Below are positions 23,600 to 36,767 of a stretch of DNA of 64,000 nucleotides, piece by piece. This DNA is from Panorpa germanica. Taxonomy: Eukaryota; Arthropoda; Insecta; Mecoptera; Panorpidae. How positions within the stretch are numbered: the first letter of the stretch is position 1; each line of letters starts with the position of its first letter. Position numbers and translations under genes: made by a program. Location of the stretch: assembly GCA_963678705.1 (NCBI GenBank), contig OY783207.1, positions 22,604,001-22,668,000 of the forward strand, given 5' to 3'. The notes beneath the pieces were generated by a model. It was not told where the DNA came from and ran no database searches. It saw nothing but the letters and a program-made list of their open reading frames with translations.

Positions 23600-24000
23600 T
23601 GATTGAATCAGTCCATTTCAGTAGTGCATGCCGATTTCTGCTTTATGAGTTTAATAGATTCAACACGGGCAGCCCGGAGTGGCAATACTAGTTTCGGATA
23701 CATACGGAAGTCACACGGGTCCAGATCTGGTGAATACGGAGGATAATAGATATTATTTACTGTGTTCTTGGTTGCTATAATTCGGCTGCAACTATCGCTC
23801 TATGCAAATGTAAAAAATCAACAAATTGTTCTTCCATAAATCTGGCCATTTCCAGATTATTATGCCAACGCTTCAACGCGGCCAAATAAAATTGACCGTT
23901 GGTCTCTTGGAACGTATTCATGATGCACCAAACCACGAATATCGAAGAAAACAATGAGCATCACCTTGACTTTTGAGCGACTATCTGTTGGCCCTGCCTG
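23600..24000 (-). pseudogene. Second decayed mariner transposase fragment
   Basis: On the minus strand the frame around 23990-23885 reads KVKVMLIVFFDIRGLVHHEY, the first mariner Asp block. Near 23750-23660 it reads PPYSPDLDPCDF, the third catalytic Asp block with its YSPDL motif. Stops and deletions lie between them. It is related to, but not a duplicate of, the relic at 21.5-22.4 kb. Confidence 0.8.
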
Positions 24001-24719
24001 AGCGTTAATAAAAGTGAATAAATTGGTTTGTTTTTACATTATAAGTATTAAATTTTTTTTATCAACAACAACAATTTATGAAATATGGTTCTTGTTTAGA
24101 AATAGTATGCATAACTTTTTCTATTGCTTGTTTTCCTTATATCATTTTGGAATCCTGAAGAGTTGCGCCAATTTTTAAAAAAACTTGCCATAGTAGTGTT
24201 CATACTTTTTTTTTACACCACGATGAGTTAAAGTGGACTGAAAGTAAAAATCTTTAAAAATTTAAGGGAAAAAAATAATTTCGATTGATTTTTGTGTAAA
24301 AACTACAGGCATTCTGAGATTTTTAATGGTTGTGGTGGATAGCAGTGCTACTTAGGTTGCCGATACAAAAAAAAAATCAGAAATATTTTAAAAATTGTGG
24401 TCTTGGTAGTTAAAAACATCTTAAGGTGTTTCAATTTTCGAAAGATTTTTATTTTTTTTTTTTGCAATTTCTAAACAAAATGAGATAAATTTTTTTCTTC
24501 TTTTTTTCTCGTGTAGTCATAAGCAGGACCACCCTCTGATGCCCGCTTATCGTTGAATTTTGGGACACCCTGTATGTATATAGGGGTACTCTTTTTAATA
24601 TTTTATCTATGACACAGTGAACGCTTAATCTGTGGAGGATTTAATTATTTGGTCAAAAATTAGTCCCGTAATATTTCTTACAAACGTATTCTATTACGTA
24701 TTTCGAAATCAGTGTAGAC
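24001..24719. other. Intergenic, homopolymer-rich
   Basis: Runs of T and A and no gene seen. The segment near 24540-24580 (GGGACACCCTGTATGTATAT) resembles the end of a mariner/Tc1-type or LINE repeat. Confidence 0.35.
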
Positions 24720-24960
24720 TGAAGACCTAGAAGACAGTGGTCGACAGCGTTGATGCTTGATGCCAGACAATTGTGTCTTCAGGTTCGATCCCCGGACCAG
24801 AGCTATATTTTCTGGGTTTGGTTGTACCAAAGATGATGATGTGAGAGCTTACAACATCATAAAATTATTATGCAGTGGTGCAACCCACATATACGAGGCG
24901 CGACGCTATAAAAACTGACAACATTGCAGGAGATTGTTGGTGATAGAACTTAGCATCGGA
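24720..24960 (+). mobile_element. tRNA-derived SINE
   Basis: A tRNA-like head with an intact Pol III B box (GGTTCGATCCC at 24782-24792) is preceded by an A-box-like region (GGTCGACAGCGTTGATGCTT). It is followed by a body with TTTTCTGGGTTTGGTTGTAC. Related degraded copies occur in reverse at about 3690-3845, 35150-35300 and 56330-56410. I identify it as a SINE by structure and do not know its family name. Confidence 0.65.
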
Positions 24961-25192
24961 AATAGGCCGACGTTTTATAAATATATTTAAAAAAATAATG
25001 ATTTATGGAACCCGTAGGAAATGTAATAAGTGGGTCCTCAGCAGATGCCTCATATTCATATTCTTATTTTTTGTCTTAAATTGCATTCAATCTAGTCGTC
25101 TTGCCCTATAAAATATACAATGTATACTTAAACCCCATTGCCACTCACTGAGTTTTAGTGTAATTTACGGTTTTAACCTAAAATAAAAGTGT

Positions 25193-25258
25193 CAGCTTGT
25201 GAAATATAAAGAAATAAAATTATTTATATTAAACGCATTGCTTATTTCACAAGCTGAA
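25193..25258. repeat. Short inverted repeat, 15-bp stem
   Basis: CAGCTTGTGAAATA near 25193 and TATTTCACAAGCTG ending near 25258 flank about 37 bp of AT-rich sequence. It could be a stem-loop or the ends of a very small element. Confidence 0.7.
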
Positions 25259-25259
25259 A

Positions 25260-28200
25260 ATTACATTTAAGCCTCAATCCCACACACTGTTTTAATATTA
25301 AATTGACTGTTTTTATTTAATATTTTAATCCAGATTTCAGGTTTCAGAATAGGCATTTCTTGTCACATTCGTGTTTTAATTTCAGTTTAGTTAATTTACT
25401 TGACGCGCATGCGTCGTTAGTGATATAAATTTTGACAGTTGGACAAAGTTGAATGTGGAATAATTAAAATTGCTGTTTTGAATAACAATTAGCAATAGAA
25501 ATTGTTATTATTTCTTAATTTTTGACAAACTGACTTCATTTAAATATAAATTCTACCGCAGTTTGATTGGTTGTCACATTTTTGAGGTTATAATATATTA
25601 TAGTTTTTCTTAATTTAATATTTTTAATTTAAAACATTAGACCTTGTAAGGTTCTAAAAACAAATAAGCATACTTAAAAAATAAATTAAATTAAAAATGA
25701 TACTGTGAATGACTAAAAGACGGCTTTTAAAAACCTCAAAAAACAAGACAACTTCCATGTCTAAATATAATAAAAATGACATATTTATATGTAAAATTGA
25801 AGACATTAAATCATAGATAATAAAATCAAACAAACAAAATAGCACAGATGTTTGCCTGTCGTGTTGCGTGACGCAACGAGGCGGGAGGGGCGGGGGGATT
25901 GAATTCTTACAAAATATGCAAGCCAGGTCTGTCATATTTCAGCAGTGATTAGTGTAATATTTGCATTGACAGATATCGATAAATAACAGTACACGGTACG
26001 TGACTAATATACTTACCAAAAAAACCTTGACCAGAAAAACCCTAAAGGGAGCACTAGGACTAGACCGTGGGACAACGGATAACTAAAGAAGGTAAAGGGA
26101 CAAATTAAAATTATACGACATTCTAAATTTTTACTAAAAAAATTGTATGACTGTTGACAGATGTTTAATTTTATGAAGTATTACAACATGTACACATAAT
26201 ACTTACCTGTGATATGAACGCTACTTACAAACGCCAATTGTATTTATTAGAAATATCAAATTTAGAATCGCGATATCTCAGGAATGGTAACTCTTAGGGA
26301 AAAAACATAAGGACCATTTTTGTAGAGAATTTTAAGATCTACAACTTTAGTTTGAGGTTTTTTTTGATAAAGCTTACCGTTTTTGAGAAAAATCCCAAAA
26401 ACCTCAAATTTTGACCTTTGACCCCGAATAACTTTTGAAGCACATATAGAATCGATGGGGATTTTTAAAACTTTATTTGTAATGGTAAACCCCAGCTCTC
26501 CACCAATATTTGGCTCTCCGGGAATTTTTGTTATTTGACCACTATTTTTATGTTTAAATTGATTATCTATCAATATAAATAAAAATTAAATGCTGTTCCT
26601 TGGTAAATGCATCACTTGAGAACGGCTGGACCGATTTGGCTCATTTCTTTTTATATATTCGTAAAACTCAGAGTATTACTATACGGTTATTACTATAGTA
26701 TACGATTATTAGAAAGAGAAATATTTTAAAATTCACCAGGAAAATTGAAAAATTGTGGAAAAAATTTTTTCTATCGAATTTTTACTACTATGTGCACAAA
26801 TGTCGTTTGACAGTTGATTGTCAAATTGTGAATCAATCTAAAAGTGAAGAAATTTTTTTTAGTTATTTATTTTTAGTTAAATTGTAAAGAAATTCAATTT
26901 CAATTTCAATTTTTAGCGTTTTATTTTCTGAATTTGGTTGTTATTATATATTCGGACCAGGATATGTTTACAGGTTGAATTTTACTAACCGTGGCGAATG
27001 AAGTTTCACCTCAAAAATAATTTATTTAAATTTTTAACTAAAATTCCATTTTTTCTTAAATATTTTACAAGATAATTTTTGGTTTTGATAAAATGTACAG
27101 TCATTGGGTAACTGTAAGGTATCAATTCCAGCCGCTGTTTTAATTTTATATCTAATTTTCATTTTAATTTAAATTATATAGCACAAGACAATAAGCGCCA
27201 GTATGCAGGGAATGCACAATTTTGATTTTAATTTTCCTTGTCGCTGTAGGTATAGAAATACTATACTCCATACTTTCTAAGTTAAAAAATAAATCTGTAT
27301 GCATATGTACAACCTACATACATAAATACCATTCTTAAATTATAACCTACAAACTCTAGCTATCTGTCAATGTGTTGGCACTAGAAATACTACAAAAGAA
27401 GCAGATTAACTTAAAACATTATATAAACGTATAAGATATAAGGTAATTTAAGGTAAGATATAATGTTAAATTTTTTTATGGCAAAGAATATTATTATAAA
27501 AAACAACATTTATAAATGCTTCAATGTTAATTTTTCATAAAAACTAAATTATCAAAATGTATATTACTGACGCATGACGTAAGCCCAATAAGTAATTAAA
27601 AATTAAATTTAAATTCGTCAAAATCCAGTAGGATTATATCATTAAATTAAAAATGAAAACAGAAGTTGGGAATGTGGCTTAATGAACCATTTCATTTTCA
27701 ATGCCAGATTAGATTTACCGGGCCACTTGACCCCTTGCCCCTTCGCCACTGCACCCGCGTGTTCGAATTTATCAACAGTGCAACATTCTCTGCCAGCAAA
27801 AGTCACATTTAGAATGGCTGGAATGTTTGGTTATATTTAGTTGTAGCTAACGTGTATACATAAAAAATAGAAACATTCATGCCCAGCTGAAAATAAACTG
27901 TACTCGCGTATAATAACAATTCTTATCACTGGCACGAAGTACTTGTAATATTCTAAATTAAAATAAATTCGTCCACTAGTTGCAGCTTCTACTTAGATGT
28001 TTTAAATGCATATGTTTTGATATGATTAGGTCTAAAATTGGATAGGCACGAGTATCTATTACAAAAATGTTATTGTACTAGAGTTATCAAAATGAACGTG
28101 TCAAATATGGCGCAAAATAAACGAATTTTTTAACACATGGAATCATATGAACATGCACACACCACCGGTTTTAATTCTACGCGCAAAAAAATCTGTAAAT

Positions 28201-28474
28201 TTCTACAGATTAAAATCTACCGCTGTTTTTTTCCTTATTTTTTTTTTATAGAACATATAGTTTCATATAGAATGTGGACACACGCACTACGGAATTAATG
28301 CGCAAAAGTCATATGTTGTTTCTCGGCACAACTCTTTGAACGCAATATGCAGTAACTCTTGATATTTTATTTTAAAAAATCCTTTCATAGGCATTGTGCA
28401 GGAGAGTATTCAGTGTTGTCGGTGCATCTCCTTGAACATGCATATGCACAAGACAAGATATGTAAATACAACAG
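25260..28474. other. Intergenic with repeat-like sequence
   Basis: No convincing gene. A 103-codon minus-strand frame at 26262-26573 lies in DNA with the style of dispersed insect repeats (CGATATCTCAGGAATGG, TTTTGAGAAAAA), so I do not call it a gene. The repeat at 26605-26920 is listed separately. Confidence 0.4.
26605..26920 (+). repeat. Interspersed repeat, copy 1
   Basis: Begins GCATCACTTGAGAACGGCTG and GACCGATTTGGCT, with later TTTTTACTACTATGTGC and TTTGACAGTTGATTGT. The same order of segments recurs at 60620-60930. The 'gGACCGATTTGGC' style is common in insect Helitron and LINE 3' regions. Confidence 0.7.
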
Positions 28475-28543
28475 TATAAAATCAGTTCACAGTCGTAATG
28501 CCGTAACTGCCGACCGCGCCGAATTTATCCGCTTTGTGTTCTA
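28475..28543 (+). promoter_or_regulatory. Possible promoter with short first exon
   Basis: TATAAAA at 28475 is followed by GC-richer sequence ending in TTCTAG|GTAAGT at 28543/28544, a near-consensus donor. It could be a non-coding first exon. The evidence is only these motifs. Confidence 0.15.
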
Positions 28544-28665
28544 GGTAAGTTTAATATACGAAATATTCCTCAATGGGTCCTAGGCCTTAGACCGACTGGT
28601 ACGAAATATCTTAGTATTTAATTCAGTCGGAGTCGAATGTTTTTTACCGCCTCTGCCATCTTGCC

Positions 28666-28906
28666 CAGTAAACAATTTGGTGCAGTGTCTTTATTTGTGA
28701 AGTTTCTATCACTATTGCACTTCAATATAGTTCGCATCAACTTTATCTTCATTTGCTTTCCGACAGGTGAAGTGATTTCGCCATTTGTAGCCGATAAAAT
28801 AGACATTTCATATGAATCGAAACAGAACTGTAAATTAACTCTTTCATGACAAAAAAATCATACGCATCTTCCATATGATGGCAAAGTGACTCCAAAATGT
28901 TTACTG
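28666..28906. mobile_element. MITE, second copy (241 bp)
   Basis: Same CAGTAAACAATTT and AAAATGTTTACTG ends and same internal blocks as the copy at 21840-22060. It is about 20 bp longer. Short ORFs overlapping it are incidental. Confidence 0.75.
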
Positions 28907-28999
28907 TGTGGTAAATACAACATACAATTAGATCTCTCACACTGTATCAGACTAAGAGCGACCCCGACCGTAGTCGTACTTTTATTTTATTTTTTTATT

Positions 29000-29600
29000 A
29001 TATTAATTGTGTGCCTTTCGGTTTTACAATCTACAGTATTATATTTCTTAATGCATTTCATATAAATTCAAAGTTAAAAACTAAACTTAAACTATTCTAG
29101 ACTATTACTACTTCGCATAGTACTTTCTGTTTCTTCTTTTCTTGATCCTCTCTCTTCATGTCCCCTATTCCTCCTTTATTCACATCATCTCCTTCCTTAT
29201 TGCCTGTATCTTCATCTATCACCTCTTGCCTTCCTTGTCACCTCTCGACAAACGCTCTATTATCTTTTCACTATCCTTCCTGCCTTCTCTCTTCGTTTTC
29301 ACTTCTCCACTTATGTCTATTACAGGCATAAACACTCAATCTTTACTATTTCCTCTTGACTCTCTTACTTTACTATTTCTTCTTGACTCTCTTTCTTTAC
29401 TATTTTATTATTGTCTCTATCTCCGTCATCCACCTCTTGTCCTTATCTCCTTTCCGAAAATCCTCTATTTTTCTGGACTGAAGTTTAACTGTTTCCTCGC
29501 TACTTCTTTCTTTTTCCTGCTTCCCTTCACTGCCTCTTTTAGTACTTCCTCTCTCTTCATGTTCCTTATGCAACCCAGCTACGAGCCCGTAGTCGTACTT
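29000..29600 (-). mobile_element. LINE 3' fragment, copy A
   Basis: This matches 41860-42450 and 47725-48100 in the same orientation, beginning TTAATTGTGTGCCTTTCGG and continuing as a pyrimidine-rich strand. The sense strand is minus and the 3' tail lies at the low-coordinate end. The adjoining copy at 42.5-42.7 kb shows that the family encodes a LINE ORF2 C-terminus. Long plus-strand frames here are shadows. Confidence 0.7.
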
Positions 29601-29910
29601 ATTTCTTTACAGGTAGGTGTTTCTTGTCAAAAACCACATACCGAATACTAAAATTTCAGGCGTTTTTGCATTCTGTCGGGTGTATTGGTGCTGTTTCACA
29701 TTAGCATATCTTATAATGAGAACAAGCTTCTAATTTAATGAATATCAATACACCACTGTCGTACAAAAATCACAGCAATTTGAAATGGAGTTGTAGGTTT
29801 GAAATAAACATACGTGTTCTTAGTGTGCTTCGTTATTTTCAGTGTGAGAGGCCTGACTAAATAATAAGGTTGGGAATAACTTATAAAATGTCAAAACAAA
29901 GACTTACGTG

Positions 29911-30225
29911 TTGCTTCTGAAATCAAAGACTTTTCTTTTAGTAATTTACATATGCATTATAATAATTACTCTGTTTAACTTAAATCATACTATCTTACCT
30001 GAAATCAAAGAAACGACATTTAAAGTTTATTATTTAAATTGTCAATTCCTTTTTATTTAATTTTATAATAACTTAACAATATAGATAGTGAGTTCTGTCA
30101 ACTGCAAATAACAACTGTAATGGCCTTTATTCCTAACAACGTCATCTATGTAGTCCATGAGTCACTGTTTTACCGACAGACGAGCTTTATACCAACTAAA
30201 GAAATATAATTTCCTTACATCTAGA
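29911..30225 (+). repeat. Interspersed repeat, copy at 30 kb
   Basis: Closely matches 59985-60317, for example CTTACCTGAAATCAAAGAAA, CGACATTTAAAGTTTATT and ACCAACTAAAGAAATATAAT. The last ~65 bp also occurs reversed at 3251-3315. The shared end suggests a fixed terminus. Class unknown. Confidence 0.8.
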
Positions 30226-30469
30226 TACTTTATCAGTTAGGCTCTCCCTGCTTGACATTTCACACTCATTTTTTATGGAAGACATGAACTCATTGCCTAA
30301 GTTATTTGAACAATGGAGTTATTTTCTATAGCATTCTTAACCCAATTCGTTTAACCACAACAGTACGACGACGTTACCGCTTAGATGTACTATAACAATA
30401 GATATTTTTGTGATTCTAAATCCCGTCTCATTGCAAGTTATTGAAAGTAACTAGAAATAAAATCAATGT

Positions 30470-30545
30470 CGGAGCTGAGTTACGAACCTAGATTATAGTA
30501 CTTAGTACGCCAGTGCTCTAATTATTTGAGCAACTTCAGTTTCTG
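30470..30545 (-). pseudogene. tRNA-like sequence (SINE head or tRNA pseudogene)
   Basis: On the minus strand a D-arm-like TTAGAGCACTGGCGTACTAA is followed by a B-box-like AGGTTCGTAACTC. A clean acceptor stem is not evident. It is a SINE head or tRNA pseudogene rather than a working tRNA. Confidence 0.35.
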
Positions 30546-30599
30546 ACCATTCCTGGGTTTTAATCGAAGACAAAAAAAGGTCTTTTTGTATAGGTCGCT

Positions 30600-33500
30600 G
30601 AAATTATTTTCGCCACATAACAATATAATTGAATTCTGCATCAATTGGGTAACCCCTCTTTTCGTTGCAATTAAATGGAGTAAATAGATTTGTTAACTTA
30701 CCGTCAGGTTAGTAGATTTTAATGAACAAGTCAATTGCTTAATAACACATAACTCAATAAGTTTGTAGTATGACATATAAGTGGCTAAGAAATATATGGC
30801 CGTTTAAATAAAGCAATGGCTTGAAATTATTATTCGCACTTGATATTTTTTCCCATTAAAAAGCAATGCTTTCAATACACGAAATTCAGATTTTTTCATT
30901 GTTTTAAACATTATAAAAGTAACGTTAATAAAACCACTGTAACTAGTAAACTTATGGTCGGATTGTCATGAAATTTTAACACATCGTTGAAGGTTGGTAC
31001 AATCTAAAAATCGTATAGATTTGTCAATAACGGTGCCATTTATATCTCATCATACGAACTTATGAGTGGTGTGATAATATTTCGCTCGTTTAAAAATTGA
31101 ATTCAAAGTACAACAGCCTGAGAATTGGGAATACTTTCATATTATAATTACATATTATAATTACATATTATAATTCTCATACATCTTAATTCTTTACAAT
31201 TATCATTCCAACTTCATGAACATATATAGAATATTTTCATTGATGAACAAAACAAAATAAGTAACAAATACGTTCAGAATTAACTTTCTCTAAGATAATT
31301 ACATTTAACATTCAAATAATAATTTATTCATGTTACTTTTATTTTATTTATTTACTAATAATTAGTTATGTTAATTTGAAAAGAACCTTAAAACTTCAAT
31401 GGCTGAACTGTGGTAGACTTGGATGGCATAGCGAGATCTTTCAGCCAGAACATGGTTCAACTTATGGCAAAGGGGACAAGAAGGGGAACCTACAAAGACC
31501 TAAGAGGGGCTCTTTATTTATTTACAATCGTCTCTTGCAACGAAGTCCGGCTACATGCGGTCCTTGGTCGTCTACCGAGTCCCAGCTCCCAGCACAGAGT
31601 ATAAGTTCCCATCATTTAAAGCTGAATGTTTAATATTATACAATAAGTAGTTTTATTGTATTTCTGATTGAAACAACTTGAATTGAACGAGTTTTAGTTT
31701 ATGCACTAATATTTATTTTTATTTACTACTACAGTGTGTGGTTTTGTGTGGTGTATAATTAATAACAGTGTTGCGCGAGACACCACAGCGACAGCGTCTC
31801 TGTGCCATGTGAGTTTTGTGTACATAGTTATAACCTAAAAATTGTGTCAAATTTAGTTGTTTTGTGCAGTTTTTTAAAATAGAGTTTGCAGTTTGAAAGT
31901 GTGTGAAATAGTTAAGTGTTTTTGTTGAAATTTAGGTAATAATTGTGAGTTTTCAGATTTATCCGAATCTCTATCTTAACACAAGTCTTTCTTATTTGCT
32001 TTAAAGTCGTTTGTTCTTAAACAGAATGCAATTACGAGTATTCTAATTGACATTTTGTCTCTAACCTATTCACTTGTTGCACAAAGAAGAGAATAAAACA
32101 TAATATTGTGAGTTTATAAAATAAAAAGTCATTTTTAAAGTTGTTTCAATTCATGGTAATTGTAACATTTGGTATTTTAACAGTAATATTAGAAAACTAG
32201 TAGTGTGTTTTATCTGTTCATTAATTCATTTTACGAATGTGGTGGCATACATAGAAATGAAAACTTTACGCGTCAATCATTTTAGAAACTGACTGAGTAA
32301 AATTGAACATTAAACTTTGTAAATAATAAATGAAACTCTTTATCAAGCTGCAGTGACCCTTGTAAAGTAAATTTAGACAGTTTTATTGAAATTAAATAAT
32401 TAAGAGAGCAAAATATCACAAAAATATTTTAGTTAGCCTAATTGTTTGATTAAATTTAATTAAATATTTACCCTATTGTTAAAAGTGTTCTGCTGTATTG
32501 GGGTAAATAAGGGACAGAGTGTACTAGAGTGGTTTGTCATTTGTTGACGTTTACATACAATATATCCGTTTTTCTATAATACAATGCAATACAATGCATA
32601 TACTGTTTGGAGTTTGGAAATCATACCATAATGTTAATCCTTAGCTTTGTGCCATTGAATTTTTAATGTTACCATTTCAGTCTGAAATAGATTAATTATT
32701 TATCTTTTATAAATGCACTTAAAGCAATTTATAATGTCAAATTCATATCCATTCATATGAATTTTATTTTTTAAAGGAAGTATACATATATTTTTTTAAT
32801 AACTAAAAGTGAAACCTTGGTATTTTAAAATCGATTTATGTTTTACAAGTCGTGGTCAGCATTTTGATGGGTTACTAATTAATAATTAATTAACGAGATG
32901 TTTGTTTATTGGTTTGTCGCTTGAATATATCAGGATTCGTGTTCTGTTTTTGAATAAACATCGCGTGAATTATTGAAATTAGTTTATAAATGTTACAGGT
33001 TTGTAAGTTTATTAATTTTAATCTGTCAGAAATAAATCTTATTACGACTTACATATTTACTAAACGTTTTCACAGTATGATTATTTTTAGGTTAGTTTCT
33101 TTTAAATGTTTATGTTTAGTTTGTTTCAAGTAAATAAAACGTCACAAATGATTCTGTTCCGACTTCTTACTAATATTTATTCTCTATTACTTTTATTAAT
33201 GTTGCTTTTATCTAAATAATGCCAGGTATGACCTGATTTGCTTTTTCTTTCTCTTGTGTTTCTGAATTCGATTCACATTTGCTTTGATTGTGTTGTTATA
33301 TTGCCAGATACATATATGTATAACAAAATAGAATGACGTTAGATAAAAAAGAAGAAATTATAGTCTAATCAGCAATCGGGTTGTTTTTTTTCATTGTGTA
33401 GGAGAACCCTTAGTGTTTTTTTAATAATCCAAACTGATTCGTGGCTTTAAAAGATGAAGAACCACTGCTTTGTATAATTGGCTGTTGCATCTTGGCTATT

Positions 33501-36129
33501 ACCTTGGAGATATTACTCGTATTTATCTGCATTTTTACTTTTTCTCGTATCTTCCGTGTCTAAAACTAAAAGCCAACGTACCTTTCATATAACATCAGCA
33601 GATACTGGAACTGCGTCGTAGTTCAAGACGACGAGAGCATGTACTAGTGCGAGTAGATAAAAAACATCATTAAAATTCTTTACAATTTAACTTTAAAATG
33701 AGTACAATAACATCAGCATTTCTGATATAAGGAGATAATCAACCTCCTATAACCATGCCGTGGTGTTGCTGATACTCGATGGTCACTGGTTCGTGACTGC
33801 AATGACAATGGCGGCCGTAATTTAACTGTTACTTCCAAATAGTTTCATTATCATTCAATTTAAGAATCGTAGCGTTAATAAGTAATAAAGTCGAGTTGGA
33901 TTTGATACTTCTATTAATTTATATGGAGATATCATCACTATAGTAGTAGATAGCAGTTGGAGTATTTTCGTTAAGGGGGCAGTCCGGAGAAGCAAAAACT
34001 GTTTCATTTTATGAATTTTTTTTTTAAAGGAATTTTACGATTTATTTGAACTGGCTGATTTTATTATATAATTTCATTTATGATATAATCTTATTGCTTA
34101 ATTAAGCCATTATGTGCTCATAATCATAACACTTACGAGGCAGCAGTTTAGCCCACCTTAAGTGTCTTACTCGTGCGCTGCACTACCAAATATTTATACC
34201 TTGAAAAAGAAAAAAATAATCACAAAATATCATATAATACTCCAATGGAAGTTGCAAGGAATAAACTTAATCTCTATGCCGAATTAATTAAAACTTATTT
34301 TCGCTCGAAGAAATATTTTCAGAGTGCTCTTCACAACGCACGTAGCTGCTCAATATAACTATTATGGAATATGCGATACATCGCCTGGCGAGTGAGACAG
34401 AAGATACTCAGTGCAAACTATATGAACAATCTGGCGTTGACCCGTGCGCCGCACGCGATTGAAAATTACCGGGGTTTGCTGAAATATCGTGACATGACCA
34501 TTGACCATTTCGTCGCGAATAAAAGTCGTCATGAAAAATAAAATTATTAATTAGAAAATGTCCTTTTATTGCTACTTTAAGTCATAATTCTCTTTAAGGT
34601 AGTAAAAAGCAGGCAGTTCTCGAATCCAGCAGACGCCACTGGTCACGACACCATAATATTGCTAACATTGTAGGGTGTCTTCTGTAATAGGACGTATTGC
34701 AAAGAGACCGATATTAAATAAGATTAACAAAAAATATTATCTCGTCTATTCTCATAATTTTGTTCATTAGGAAAAGTTATTTATTTATGGAGTTATAGAT
34801 AAAAACCAGTGACAGTCGAGAAGATCATTTTTGTGTGGTAAAATAACCAAAAGTAGGGGTACAAATCGATAATTGTGTTATTGAACGGTCAATTAATATA
34901 TAAATAAAATATTCAAAACTTTTAATGAGAAATTAATTTTGTTTTTGATTTTATTTGTATTTTGATTGCGAGTTTCGTACTTTATAGCTTAATACAAGCT
35001 AATAAACAAAGGTCAGTGTCTACTTCTTATATAGAAACTGTCTTGCAATGAAAGTTTAACAGTTTCTAGCTAATTCCATGGTTCATTCTCTACCGGGGGA
35101 CATATTACCTATATTCAGTTCTGTCATAGATGACATTCTACTATGTTGGCAGTTTTCATTGGGTTATTGCTCACAATATGAACCACACCGCTATCTAATA
35201 AGTGTATGATTATAGAAACACATAATCAATTAAAATTTGTTAAAAACTAAACCCAGAAAGTATATTGGTGGTCCGAGAATCGAAGCTCGATGATGAGTCT
35301 TTCAGGACGGTCACCTTAATGTGACAATGACATAGCTAGCGGCATAGTAGAGTTGCAGTATCTTTATTAATCTCGTTTGCTTCGCAGTCAATTGTGATGT
35401 CATGTCAGGCTGATTAACAATGCGCATAAATTACAAACTAATTTGTTGTAAACAATTTGTATGACAGCGCGACGCTGCATGACACTGGCGCTGCTCGGGC
35501 GGTCTGGTTGCATGCAACTACGAATATAATCTTATTGTTTGTTGCTAAATTAAATTCAATATTAATTATTTATCAAATAGTTGGATACCGCATCAGCAGA
35601 GTGTAGCTTCGTTCAAAGTTATTAGCATGCGCAGTTCAGTTAGATAATAACTTGTTTAGAACTTTATATAACAGGGATGGTGAACTTATGGCACACGTGC
35701 TGAGGCTGGTACGTATGAAATTGCGGTTTACTGATGATATTTTTTCGAATTTTCAATACAATCGACTTTCGGTTTGCAAATACTTGTTTAGTACGTATTC
35801 AAAAAGTGGTTTGTAAGAGTCGTTGGAAATAGGACTCAAAAAACAAAAAAATAGTTCACCATTACTATTCGAAAAGATAGATCCAATATGTTTATAAATC
35901 AGACGAATTCATAGTAACGGTTGTTACATTTTTACACATCACATCTTTAAAGTTCTTCTACTTGTAACAACGTTAAATTATATATAAATGTAGAATTGAA
36001 TTATACAATTATGTTCAAGTAATATTCAGCAAAAGGTTTCATGTTTGGGAAATAGGATAGTATAGCGGTCGTTACATAACAATTCATTAATTATTTGTAC
36101 ATATTATAACCGGGACTGCAAAGACTGTA
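30600..36129. other. Intergenic; weak candidates only
   Basis: No convincing gene. A tandem repeat with a 14-bp period (TATTATAATTACA) lies near 31138-31176. A GC-richer stretch at 31385-31610 has overlapping ORFs but no recognisable protein. The segment 31735-31900 (with GCGCGAGACACCACAGCGAC) could be a distal 5' exon or promoter of the gene starting at 37928. A degraded reverse SINE lies at about 35150-35300. Segments at 33.6-33.8 and 34.4-34.5 kb are GC-richer but unrecognised. Confidence 0.4.
35150..35300 (-). mobile_element. Degraded SINE copy
   Basis: Reverse-orientation match to the 24.7-kb SINE and to 3690-3845. Shared segments are ACACCGCTA.C.AATAAGT, TGATTATA.AAACACATA and AAACCCAGAAA. 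A B-box relic (GAATCGAAGCTCG) is still visible. Confidence 0.5.
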
Positions 36130-36767
36130 AAAAAACATCCGCCTCTGACCAAATTAAATACTAAGATATTTTAGAGTGTTTGTGACTATATTAAACATAA
36201 ACCCTAAGCACTGGACCGCATCGGCAGATTCCTTTTTATCCAGTGTGAATTTGTTACAGACTTAGCACGAATTTATAAATGGTATTTATGTTAGCTTTTA
36301 TTTTACCCAGTGTAAATTTGTCGCAGGTTCTATTAGAATTACAGATTCCACTCTACCCGGTACAAATTTATTGTTGACTCCATTGAATTTAGTGTAAATT
36401 TGTTATAATCTTCAACAAATTTGTTAAAAAATGGTTTGGGATCCCCCTATTGAATATTACCACTTTCCGCCTATAGGCCGCCACATTTCTTATAGGATAT
36501 ATACTTTTAAAATTTAATTATGGTTATGAACAATATCTTAAATTCTATTTTGTATGATATTTTTAATAGTCGCAATATAATAGAAGATATGATCAATTAA
36601 AAAAATCAATTAAACAACGGATAATTAATACTATGCAAAATAGTATAGGTACATTTAATGTCATGTCCGTCCTTACATTCTTCACTTTAGTTATTTGTTA
36701 TTTTATATACATTATTTAAATATTTTAGTAATATTAATAGAAATTTCATTTTTGCAATGTAGACAGC
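36130..36767. repeat. Truncated copy of the GGGCTG/GAGTCGG element
   Basis: Parallels 49680-50950: AAAAAACATCCGCCTCTGACC, then ACTAAGATATTTTAGAGTGT, then three spaced units of ATCCAGTGTGAATTTGTTAC type at about 36230-36420, then TTTAAATATTTTAGTAATAT. The left terminus is eroded and the right end is cut by the TIR element at 36768. Confidence 0.65.

Noticed and set aside
24782..24792. Functional tRNA gene at the B box
   Set aside because: No acceptor stem or cloverleaf closes around it, and related degraded copies elsewhere show that it is a SINE head.
26262..26573. 103-codon minus-strand ORF without stop codons
   Set aside because: The DNA has the style of dispersed insect repeats and no flanking gene signals. 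I cannot support a protein.
29142..29651. 169-codon Leu/Ser/Phe-rich ORF resembling a membrane protein
   Set aside because: The same pyrimidine-rich sequence recurs at 42.0 and 47.9 kb as the antisense strand of a LINE.
31376..31633. 85- and 64-codon overlapping ORFs in GC-richer DNA
   Set aside because: Two frames are open over the same bases, no family is recognisable, and there is no splice or poly(A) context.
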